64,000 nt of DNA. Source: Mycolicibacterium madagascariense (GTDB lineage: Bacteria; Actinomycetota; Actinomycetes; Mycobacteriales; Mycobacteriaceae). Shown piece by piece: positions 17,445 through 24,491 of this stretch. The stretch is from assembly GCF_010729665.1 (NCBI RefSeq), contig NZ_AP022610.1, positions 930,001 through 994,000 of the forward strand, read 5' to 3'. The number at the start of each line of letters is the position of its first letter. Within the stretch, counting starts at the first letter, position 1. A model generated the notes under the pieces. It made no database searches. It was not told the DNA's origin and was given only the letters and a program-made list of their open reading frames with translations. The position numbers were made by a program, and so were the translations under genes.

Positions 17445-18596
17445 TTATTCCATAACGGCGGGACGGTCGGCGTCGTCGGCGCGGGCGTCCAGCAGCGGGC
17501 CGTCCTCGTCCTTGAGCGCGGCGTTGCGGGCCGCGGGGTCCTGCGCGATCAGCACCCGGATGAAACTGTTGAAGAACGCGATCGTCGGCACGGCGAGCAG
17601 TGCGCCCACGACGCCGGCGAGCACGCTGCCCGCCGTCAGGCCGAGCACCACGCCGAGCGGATGGATCGACACGGCCCGCCCCATCACCAGCGGTTGCAGC
17701 ACGTGCGCCTCGAGCTGCATCACGGCCACGATGAGCCCGAGCGTGATCGCCGCGTAGATCAGGCCCTTCGCGAGCAGCGCGACGATGACGGCGAGAAAAC
17801 CCGTGACGAGCGCGCCGACGAGCGGAATGAAGGCCCCCAGGAAGATCAGCGAGGCCAGCGGCAGCGCCAGCGGGATACCCATGATGGCCAGACCGCTGCC
17901 GATGGCGACCGCGTCGACCAACGCCACGAGCGTCGTCGCCCTGGCGTAGCCGGCGAGGGAGTGGAACCCGGCGGCGCCGGCCTCGTAGACGCGGTGCCGG
18001 TTCTCGGTCGGCACGATCTGCGTGACGAACCGCCAGATGTTCCGGCCACCGAGCAGGAAGAAGATGATGGTGAACAGGCACAGCAGGGCACCGGTCAGGA
18101 TCTCGACGAGCGTGCCCGCGGTGGACAGGGCGCCCGTGGTCAGCTGGGTCTGATGCTCGCGCAGGGCGTTGACCGCGGTGTCGGTGGCGCTGGTGATCTG
18201 ATCCGCCCGCAGATGTGCGGGCCCGTGAATCAACCAGTCCCTGGTGCCGTCGGCGCTGCGCTCGACCTGGTCCACCAGATCCGGTGCGCCTTCGATGAAT
18301 TGGTTGACGACGAACGCGAGAATGCCGCTGAACACGGCGATCCCGAGGACCAGGACGAATGCCACGGCACCCCCGCGGGCGGCGCCGGCCCGGTCGAGAT
18401 AGTCCACTGCGGGCAGGAGCAGCGCGGTGGCCAGCATCGCCAGGGCGACGGGCACGAAGACGACCGCGAAGCGTTCCAGGAGCAGGAAGGTGACGACGGC
18501 GGCGGCGAGGATGACCAGCAGCCGCCACGACCACGCCGCGGCACTGCGGACCAGCGGGGTCACCGTCTGGTCGTCGCGTGCCGCGGCGGGGGTCAC
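17445..18596 (-). CDS. AI-2E family transporter (TqsA/YdiK-like permease)
   Basis: A 383-residue membrane protein with about eight hydrophobic segments arranged as in the AI-2E/UPF0118 family: two paired helices near residues 22-65, a central ~100-residue soluble loop with amphipathic helix ([16 protein letters not shown]), then helices containing [27 protein letters not shown], the family signature. The C-terminal tail is acidic. Members export small molecules or act as Na+/H+ antiporters; AI-2 transport should not be assumed in a mycobacterium. GTG 18596 is used as start. Confidence 0.88.
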
Positions 18597-18623
18597 GACG
18601 TGGTTCGTGAGAGCGCTGATGCG

Positions 18624-18779
18624 CTAGAACCAGACTTTTCGGCCACCGACCGGGCGGCCAACGGCTCCGAGGATCCACAGGATGACACCGACCACGACGA
18701 GGATTCCGCCGATGGTGTAGAGGATCGAGATACCGGCGAAGTATCCGATCAAAAGGAGAATGATGCCGAGGACGATCAT
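18624..18779 (-). CDS. Small two-helix membrane protein (DUF6131-like, 51 aa)
   Basis: Start ATG at 18777-18779. The peptide consists of two hydrophobic helices, IVLGIILLLIGYFAGIS and ILYTIGGILVVVGVILWILG, with a glycine turn and a basic RPVGGRKVWF tail. Such glycine-zipper hairpins are common, often stress-induced, actinobacterial proteins. It lies 27 bases upstream of the AI-2E gene on the same strand and is probably co-transcribed with it. Function unknown. Confidence 0.7.
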   Translation of the reverse strand: MIVLGIILLLIGYFAGISILYTIGGILVVVGVILWILGAVGRPVGGRKVWF

Positions 18780-18868
18780 GATCAATCCGATCCGTAGAAG
18801 CGAGTAACACTGCCGCCGAAAGGAATTACCCGAATCGTCAATTCCAAACCTCGCAGTCTCACGAATTC

Positions 18869-19483
18869 TTAATAGAGCATCTCGCGCAGATTCTTCTCGG
18901 CGTAGTAGGCGTCGAGCGCCTCGTCGGACATGTCCGGCTTGATGGCCTTGGCCAGTCGCGCGACGCTGGGCACCGCCTCGGGGTCCCACGTCTGCGGCTG
19001 CCACGCGTCGGAGCGTAGAAAGGCCTTCGGGCAGTGGAAGAACACCTCGTCGACGTCGATCTCCAGCGCCAGGATCGGTCGCTTGCCGTCGACGACCATC
19101 GCGTCGAAGTAGGGCGCGTCGGCCATGATCCTGGCGGTCCCGTTGATCCGCAGCGTGTCACCGCGCCCGGGGATCAGGAACACCGTGCCGACCCGGGGTC
19201 GCTGCAGGACGTTGACGAAGCCGTCGACGCGTCGGTTGCCCGGGCGTTCGGGGATCGCGATGGTGGTGTCGTCGAGGACGTGGACGAAGCCGGGCGGGTC
19301 GCCCTTCGGTGAGACGTCAACGCGCCCTTGGGCATCGGTGGTGGCGACGAACCCCAGCGGCGAGTGCGCCAACCAGTCCTGCTGGGCCTGCGAGAGGCGG
19401 TCCTTCACCTTGTTGGCGACGGCGGGCAGGGGATGACCGACGATCAGGCGGAGGTCCTCGACGGTCGTGACTTCGCGGGACAT
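18869..19483 (-). CDS. Pyridoxamine 5'-phosphate oxidase-family FMN/F420 protein
   Basis: A 204-residue split-barrel protein of the PPOX class. The barrel includes SPLGFVATTDAQGRVDVSPKGDPPGFVHVLDDTTIAIPERPGNRR in two overlapping blocks: the (S/D)PKGDPPGF cofactor loop and the IPERPGNRRVDGF flavin phosphate site; FFHCPKAFLRS near the end is the conserved His-Cys-Lys segment of the DR_2398-type subgroup. The likely role is an FMN-dependent redox enzyme of unknown substrate, not pyridoxal phosphate synthesis. It is 7 bases upstream of no gene on its own strand: menE ends just beyond at 19491, so the two may be co-transcribed with menE first. Confidence 0.85.
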   Translation of the reverse strand: MSREVTTVEDLRLIVGHPLPAVANKVKDRLSQAQQDWLAHSPLGFVATTDAQGRVDVSPKGDPPGFVHVLDDTTIAIPERPGNRRVDGFVNVLQRPRVGTVFLIPGRGDTLRINGTARIMADAPYFDAMVVDGKRPILALEIDVDEVFFHCPKAFLRSDAWQPQTWDPEAVPSVARLAKAIKPDMSDEALDAYYAEKNLREMLY

Positions 19484-19490
19484 GGCCCCA

Positions 19491-20630
19491 TCATGCGCCG
19501 GTGGCGTACCTCGCGGCGAGCTCTTTTCGGTCGACCTTGCCGATGCCGCGGCGGGGGAGCTCGTCGACGACGTGCACCTCGCGCGGCGCGGCCGTCGGCT
19601 CCAGCGTCCGTTCGACGTGCGTGCGCACCTCGTCGAGCGTGGGCGCCGCGGCTCCCGGAGTCAATACGACGGCGGCCACGACCCGCTGTCCGAGCCGCTC
19701 GTCGGCCACGCCGAATACCGCGCAGTCGGCGATGGTCGGGTGGGTCTCCAGCGCCGCCTCGACCAGTTGGGGCAGCACGGTGAGCCCACCGGTGCCGATG
19801 CCGTCGTCGATCCGGCCGAGGATCCGCAGGACGCCCGAATCGTCAACGGCGCCAACGTCATCGGTGCGGAACCAGCCGGGCTCGGCGAAGGGGTCGGGAT
19901 CCGTCGGGTGCCGGTAGCCCTTGGCGAGGGTCGTTCCGCCCAGCACGACGCGGCCGCCGTCGAGGCGCACGCGAACGCCGTCCAGGGGCACGCCGTCGTA
20001 CACGCAGCCGCCCGCGGTCTCACTCATGCCGTAGGTCCGCACGACCCGGATACCGGCCTGCGCCGCGGCCTCGGCGACGGTGCCGGGCATGGGGCCGCCG
20101 CCGACGAGCACGGCGTCCAGGGTGGCGAGCGCGGCCGTCGCCGCCGGATCGCCGAGCGCCTTGGCCACCTGCACCGCCACCAGCGACGTGTACCGCGGGC
20201 CCGGCCCGAGTGCGTCGACGGCCCGGGGCAGATCGGCGACGTCGAAGCTCGGGTCCAGCGCGACGGGCACCGTGCCCGCCAGGATGCTGCGCACCATGAC
20301 CTGCAGCCCGGCGACATGGTAGGCCGGTAGCGCCAGCAGCCAGGTGCCCGGCCCGCCGATCCGGTCGTGGGTGGCCGACGCGCTGGCGATCAGCGCGCGT
20401 GCGGTGAGCATCGCGCCCTTGGGCGTGCCCGTCGTGCCCGACGTGGACACGACGAGTGCGACGTCGTCGTCGATGTCCTCGCCGATCCCGAGCGACGTCG
20501 TGAGGTGTTCGGCGGACCGGACGTCCGCGGGCACCGGGAGGATGGCCGGTTCGCGCCCGTCCAGGACGCCCTCGAGGACCGCCAGCAGGGGCTCCGGTGC
20601 GGGGAGCTGCGGAATGACGACGGCGCGCAG
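19491..20630 (-). CDS. menE: o-Succinylbenzoate-CoA ligase MenE
   Basis: Adenylate-forming enzyme that activates o-succinylbenzoate (MenC product) to its CoA thioester for MenB. The P-loop-like motif is STSGTTGTPKGAMLT. Further ANL motifs are YGMSETAGGCVYDG, GWFRTDDVG, and the C-terminal catalytic lysine in RRGIGKVDRKELAAR. At about 380 residues it is a short, mycobacterial-type MenE lacking much of the usual N-terminal subdomain. The start is uncertain: in this frame there is no ATG, GTG or TTG between the DUF3349 stop and a GTG at 20534, which would cut conserved sequence. I give CTG 20630 as the boundary of the clearly coding region. Confidence 0.85.
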   Translation of the reverse strand: MRAVVIPQLPAPEPLLAVLEGVLDGREPAILPVPADVRSAEHLTTSLGIGEDIDDDVALVVSTSGTTGTPKGAMLTARALIASASATHDRIGGPGTWLLALPAYHVAGLQVMVRSILAGTVPVALDPSFDVADLPRAVDALGPGPRYTSLVAVQVAKALGDPAATAALATLDAVLVGGGPMPGTVAEAAAQAGIRVVRTYGMSETAGGCVYDGVPLDGVRVRLDGGRVVLGGTTLAKGYRHPTDPDPFAEPGWFRTDDVGAVDDSGVLRILGRIDDGIGTGGLTVLPQLVEAALETHPTIADCAVFGVADERLGQRVVAAVVLTPGAAAPTLDEVRTHVERTLEPTAAPREVHVVDELPRRGIGKVDRKELAARYATGA

Positions 20631-20635
20631 GGGGG

Positions 20636-20938
20636 CTATGTCGATCCCTCGCCGTCGCGGGCGTCGTCGAGCGGCCACCCCTTGGCGGCCAGGCGCGCAC
20701 GGACGCGTTCGACGTCCTCGGGCCGGGGCAGCTCGTCGGTCGTCTGCGTGATGAGCACGCCGATGTCCACGGTGTCGAACTCGCCGCGCTGCATCAGGTC
20801 CTGCGCCACGGCCTTGACCTCGTCGTTGCTGAGCCGCCTGTTCAGCAGCGCGAGCAGCGGCACGCGATCGGGTCCGGGCACCCCTTCCGGGTACCCGGCG
20901 GTGATCCATGCGGCGATCTTCGCGAGAAAGGAATTCAC
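20636..20938 (-). CDS. DUF3349 protein, copy 1 (Rv0543c-type)
   Basis: A 100-residue, all-helical small protein of the mycobacterial DUF3349 family. Conserved blocks are AAWITAGYPEGVPGPDRVPLLALL at the start (given here from its middle: GYPEGVP, PLLALL), an LSNDEVKAVAQ helix, and the end VRARLAAKGWPLDD. Structures of the family exist, but no biochemical role is established. It lies directly upstream of menE, only five bases from the coding region used here, and is divergent from pitA. A second copy follows pitA at 22.8 kb; both share GYPEGVP, PLLALL and GWPL. Confidence 0.85.
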   Translation of the reverse strand: MNSFLAKIAAWITAGYPEGVPGPDRVPLLALLNRRLSNDEVKAVAQDLMQRGEFDTVDIGVLITQTTDELPRPEDVERVRARLAAKGWPLDDARDGEGST

Positions 20939-21078
20939 GGCGTCAACTTCCCCCTGCGGCGGCGCGGCCGCCTCGGTCTTCGACTCTTCGATCGTAGCGG
21001 CGCGGCCTTCGAGTCGATGGTTGGAGCCCCGCCGGCAGCGATGTTTCGCGTTCGCAGGCAAACGCTCCCCGCCGCGTG

Positions 21079-21096
21079 GGTGAACATCGGATGAAC
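21079..21096 (+). promoter_or_regulatory. Candidate PHO box (PhoB/PhoP/RegX3-type direct repeat)
   Basis: GGTGAACATCG followed at exactly 11 bases by GATGAACAGCT: two heptamers, GGTGAAC and GATGAAC, with a 4-base spacer. On the other strand these read GTTCATC and GTTCACC, i.e. the 11-nt direct-repeat units (GTTCACC core) of the actinobacterial PHO box. One mismatch in 14. It lies about 95 bases upstream of the pitA ATG and 140 bases from the divergent DUF3349 start, so could serve either gene. Binding by RegX3, the mycobacterial phosphate regulator, is an inference. Confidence 0.5.
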
Positions 21097-21191
21097 AGCT
21101 CGGCGGCACGGGTAAAGCCCCAGGTGAGGGGGCCCAATCGCGCCCGAGGCAGCTGGTCAAAGCGGCTAGCGAAGCCCCACAATCTGTAGCC

Positions 21192-22433
21192 ATGAGCGCA
21201 GAGACCATCATTCTGGTGCTGTTGATTGCCACGGCGTTGGCATTCGACTTCACCAACGGATTTCACGACACGGGCAACGCCATGGCGACGTCGATCGCCA
21301 CCGGTGCCCTCAAGCCGAAGACCGCCGTCCTCCTGGCCGGCGTGCTCAACCTGGTCGGCGCGTTCCTCTCGGTCGAGGTCGCCGTCACGGTCACCACGTC
21401 GGTCCTGAAGATCCAGGACGGCAAGACGGGTCATCTGCTGCCGACGATCACCGCGTCGACCGGACTCACCATCATCTTCGCCGGCCTCATCGGCGGCATC
21501 CTGTGGAACCTGCTGACGTGGCTGTTCGGCATCCCGTCCAGCTCGTCGCACGCGCTGTTCGGCGGGTTGATCGGCTCCGGCCTCGCCGCCGCCGGGATGG
21601 CCGGGGTCAACTGGCCCGGCGTCATCAGCAAGGTGCTGATCCCCGCGGTCGCGTCACCGTTCATCGCCGGCCTGGTCGCCGCGGCGGGCACCTGGCTCGT
21701 CTACCGGATCACCCGCAGCGTCGCCAAGAAGCGCCGCGAGGACGGCTTCCGCTGGGGCCAGATCACCACGGCCTCGCTCGTCGCCCTGGCCCACGGCACC
21801 GGTGACGCGCAGAAGACCATGGGTGTCATCGCGCTCGCCCTCATCACCACCGGCCACCTCACGGGTGACGTGAAGAAGAACGGCCTGCCGTTCTGGATCA
21901 TCCTGTCCTGCGCGCTCGCGATCGGCCTCGGCACCTACATCGGCGGGTGGCGCGTCATCCGCACGCTGGGCAAGGGCCTCGTCGAGATCGAGTCGCCGCA
22001 GGGCTTCGCCGCGGAGGCGTCCTCGGCCGTCGTCATCCTCAGCTCGAGTGCCGCGGGCATGGCGCTGTCCACCACGCAGGTCGCCACCGGGTCGATCCTC
22101 GGCTCCGGCGTCGGCAAGCCGGGTGCGACGGTCCGCTGGCGGGTCGCCGGTCGGATGGCCGTGGCCTGGCTGATCACGCTGCCCGCGGCCGCTCTGGTCG
22201 GCGCGATCGCCTTCTGGATCTCGCACTTCGTCGCGGGGGCCACCACGCAGCTCGTCGGCGACGGCCTGATCTTCCTCATCCTGGTCGGCCTGTCCGGCTA
22301 CATGTACTGGCGCGCGCAGCAGCAGAAGGTCGACAGCTCCAACGTCAACGCCGATTGGGACGACACGACCAACTCGGTCGTGCCCGCGGCCGTCCGCGAG
22401 GAACGGCTCGAGGCTCCCAAGGCCGAGGTCTAA
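21192..22433 (+). CDS. pitA: Low-affinity inorganic phosphate transporter PitA
   Basis: A 413-residue member of the PiT family (PF01384), importing metal-phosphate complexes with protons. The duplicated family signature is seen near the N-terminus as DFTNGFHDTGNAMATSIATG and again in the second half as LAHGTGDAQKTMGVIALAL; ten or more hydrophobic helices surround them. The tail after residue ~385 is hydrophilic. ATG 21192 follows a 253-base divergent promoter region containing a candidate PHO box. Two small genes follow on the same strand within 36 and 12 bases, an apparent operon. Confidence 0.95.
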   Translation: MSAETIILVLLIATALAFDFTNGFHDTGNAMATSIATGALKPKTAVLLAGVLNLVGAFLSVEVAVTVTTSVLKIQDGKTGHLLPTITASTGLTIIFAGLIGGILWNLLTWLFGIPSSSSHALFGGLIGSGLAAAGMAGVNWPGVISKVLIPAVASPFIAGLVAAAGTWLVYRITRSVAKKRREDGFRWGQITTASLVALAHGTGDAQKTMGVIALALITTGHLTGDVKKNGLPFWIILSCALAIGLGTYIGGWRVIRTLGKGLVEIESPQGFAAEASSAVVILSSSAAGMALSTTQVATGSILGSGVGKPGATVRWRVAGRMAVAWLITLPAAALVGAIAFWISHFVAGATTQLVGDGLIFLILVGLSGYMYWRAQQQKVDSSNVNADWDDTTNSVVPAAVREERLEAPKAEV

Positions 22434-22468
22434 CCCCCCAATCCTGCTGCTAGACAAGGAGTTTCACC

Positions 22469-22747
22469 ATGACATACGTGGAAGCCATCGTGAAGGTGCT
22501 GGCCGTCGGCCTGGTGCTCGGTGCGGGTCTGCCGGCGATCTTCGCCTTCGGACTGGTCGCCTACTCCAGGGGGTCGGGGAGCACCGAGGGTGGGGCCACC
22601 GTCGCCCCCAACCCGGCCCTGAAGGCCGTGGGGCTGCTGCTGTTCGCCGCGGTCGCCGCGGTGATCGTGATTGCCATCCTCTACATAACCAAGACGACGA
22701 TCATCCACCACTTCGGGTTCAACCCCGTTCCCTTCCTTCCCAAGTGA
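22469..22747 (+). CDS. Small two-helix membrane protein in the pitA operon
   Basis: A 92-residue protein with hydrophobic helices at residues ~8-31 (VKVLAVGLVLGAGLPAIFAF) and ~53-72 (VGLLLFAAVAAVIVIAILYI) joined by a Gly/Ser-rich loop, and a C-terminal HHFGFNPVPFLPK tail. The start ATG is preceded by an AAGGAG ribosome-binding site. The same small protein sits beside pitA in M. tuberculosis (Rv0544c), so it may be a subunit, stabiliser or regulator of the transporter; this is inferred from position only. Confidence 0.78.
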   Translation: MTYVEAIVKVLAVGLVLGAGLPAIFAFGLVAYSRGSGSTEGGATVAPNPALKAVGLLLFAAVAAVIVIAILYITKTTIIHHFGFNPVPFLPK

Positions 22748-22758
22748 GCTGAGCAGAC

Positions 22759-23064
22759 ATGCCCGAGACCAAGTCCATCTTCGAGAACGTCGTCAACTGG
22801 CTGAATGCCGGTTATCCCGAAGGTGTTCCGCCCAAGGACTACTTTCCGCTGCTCGCGCTGCTGAAGCGGTCGCTGTCGGAGGACGACGTCGTCAAGGCCG
22901 CGCAGACGGTGCTGAAGGCAGCCGACTCCGACGCGGTCACCGAGGACGAGATCCGCGCGGCGATCCACCAGACCACCGCCAAGGAACCCAATCCCGAAGA
23001 GATCCATCAGGTCGCGTCCCGGCTGGCCTCGGTCGGCTGGCCGCTGGCGGCACCCGCGAACTGA
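22759..23064 (+). CDS. DUF3349 protein, copy 2
   Basis: A 101-residue helical protein with the DUF3349 pattern: VVNWLNAGYPEGVPPKDYFPLLALL (see GYPEGVP and PLLALL), LSEDDVVKAAQ, and VASRLASVGWPLAAP. It is 12 bases downstream of the small membrane gene and forms the end of the pitA operon. Compared with copy 1 it shares the first and last blocks but has a different, more lysine-rich middle (TVLKAADSDAVTEDEIRAAI). Its operon location links the family to phosphate transport by association. Confidence 0.85.
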   Translation: MPETKSIFENVVNWLNAGYPEGVPPKDYFPLLALLKRSLSEDDVVKAAQTVLKAADSDAVTEDEIRAAIHQTTAKEPNPEEIHQVASRLASVGWPLAAPAN

Positions 23065-23073
23065 TCGCGGGCA

Positions 23074-23089
23074 CCGGGCTCAGGCCCGG
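23074..23089. terminator. Possible bidirectional terminator hairpin
   Basis: Six-base inverted repeat CCGGGC-TCAG-GCCCGG lying between the convergent DUF3349 and VOC genes and overlapping the VOC stop codon. There is no U-tract, which is usual for mycobacterial terminators but makes the call weak. Confidence 0.3.
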
Positions 23090-23466
23090 GCGTCGCGGCG
23101 CAGGGGATGGGTCTCGGGAATCTGCACGAAGATCAGCGTCACGCCGTCGGGATCGGTGACGTGCATTTCGTGCAGACCCCATGGCTCCTGCGTGGCCTTG
23201 CGCGCGATCGCCACGTCGCGGCCCTCGAGTTCGGCCTGCGTGGCGTAGACGTCGCGCACCTGTAGCCACGGTGCGCCGGGGAACGGCGGCGCCTCGGCCG
23301 CGCGGTGGCCGTGCCCGGCCAGTTCGACGAGGGACTGCCCGGCGTAGAACACCGTGCCCGCGCCGTACTCGCGGGCGATCGCCAGGCCGATCTCGTCACG
23401 GTAGAAGGCCAGCGATCGCGAATAGTCGGCCGGCCGGAACAGGACACGGCTGGCCAGGATCTCCAT
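23080..23466 (-). CDS. VOC-family (glyoxalase/bleomycin resistance-like) protein
   Basis: A 128-residue protein of two beta-alpha-beta-beta-beta repeats. The first begins ILASRVLFRPADYSRSLAFYRDEIGL and the second around WLQVRDVYATQAELEGRDV, ending in the family's MHVTDPDGVTLIFVQ. Conserved His/Glu positions that would bind a metal are only partly present (E48 in LVELAGHG, H100-region HEMHVTD), so it may be a metal-dependent lyase, dioxygenase or a binding protein. The substrate is unknown. Confidence 0.83.
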   Translation of the reverse strand: MEILASRVLFRPADYSRSLAFYRDEIGLAIAREYGAGTVFYAGQSLVELAGHGHRAAEAPPFPGAPWLQVRDVYATQAELEGRDVAIARKATQEPWGLHEMHVTDPDGVTLIFVQIPETHPLRRDARA

Positions 23467-23494
23467 GCCTCGGTTGTAACACAGAGCGCCGGGG

Positions 23495-24370
23495 TCACCG
23501 GCTGGGTTGGATGCGCTGGCGCTTGACGGCGGCGTCCACCGCGGCGGGCGCGACGCCGTTGAGCACCTGGGCGGTGACGGCGATCCGCGGCGCGATGCGC
23601 ACCGGACGGCGTCGCACGGCGGTCGTCATCCACTCGGCCGCCTCCTCGGCGGACAGCCCCGGTATGCCGTCGTAGGCCCGGGTCGGCGCGATCATCGGCG
23701 TCTTCACCAGCGGGTAGAACAGCGTCGTGGCGTGCACGCCGTCCACGGCCCACTCGGTCTCGATGACCCGGCTCACCGCGGTCAGCGCCGACTTCGACGC
23801 GTTGTAGGCGGCGAACAGCGGCTGCGACTCGGCCAGCACGCCCCAGGTGGAGACGTTGACGACGTGGCCGTCGCGACGCTCGCGCATGCCGGGTCCGAAG
23901 CCGCGGATCAGTCGCAGCGGCGAGAAGTAGTTCAGTTGCATCGTCCGCTCGACGTCGTGCCAGCGGTCCAGTGACTCGGCCAGCGGGCGTCGGATCGAGC
24001 GGCCCGCATTGTTGATCAGCACGTCGACGCCCCCGAAGCGATCCTCAACTTTCGCCACGAGCGCATCGACCTGGTCCAGGTCGGACAGGTCGCAGGCGTA
24101 GGCCGTTGCGACCCCACCCTCGGCCGCCACCCGTGCCACCACGGCGTCCAGCAGTTCACCGCGCCGGGCGACGACGATGACGTGGGCCCCGGCGCGCGCC
24201 AGCGCGTAGGCACCGGCCTCGCCGATGCCCGACGACGCCCCGGTGACGAGGATCCGCTTGCCGGCGGGCTCGACACCACGTCGCGGCTGGAACAGCGCCG
24301 GCGTCAGCGGTGGGCGCATGCCGGCGAGCAGCGCGCTCTCGGCGAGGCGGCGCAGGGGGTTCTTGCTCAT
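23495..24370 (-). CDS. Short-chain dehydrogenase/reductase (classical SDR)
   Basis: A 291-residue SDR with an N-terminal ~38-residue extension rich in Pro/Leu (SALLAGMRPPLTPALFQPRRG). The cofactor motif is TGASSGIGEAGAYA, with ACDLSDLD and NNAGRSI after it. The catalytic Ser is in VVNVSTWG and the Tyr-Lys in YNASKSAL. A C-terminal helix-rich region (APRIAVTAQVLNGVAP) matches mycobacterial SDRs thought to act on lipids or ketones; substrate unknown. It follows the E1 gene on the same strand after 121 bases. Confidence 0.88.
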   Translation of the reverse strand: MSKNPLRRLAESALLAGMRPPLTPALFQPRRGVEPAGKRILVTGASSGIGEAGAYALARAGAHVIVVARRGELLDAVVARVAAEGGVATAYACDLSDLDQVDALVAKVEDRFGGVDVLINNAGRSIRRPLAESLDRWHDVERTMQLNYFSPLRLIRGFGPGMRERRDGHVVNVSTWGVLAESQPLFAAYNASKSALTAVSRVIETEWAVDGVHATTLFYPLVKTPMIAPTRAYDGIPGLSAEEAAEWMTTAVRRRPVRIAPRIAVTAQVLNGVAPAAVDAAVKRQRIQPSR

Positions 24371-24491
24371 GACCGCCGAGCTTAGGGGCCGCCTGTCTCA
24401 GACCATGGTCGGGCCCGCAGGCGTCATCATCGGTTGACGATCGTCATCACATGGTGACGGCTACGGCAGGGGCAATAGTTCCGGAGAGCCG

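Noticed and set aside
24429..24460. Palindrome-like CGTCATCACATGGTGACG upstream of the SDR
   Set aside because: Imperfect and internally overlapping; no gene start close by on that side.
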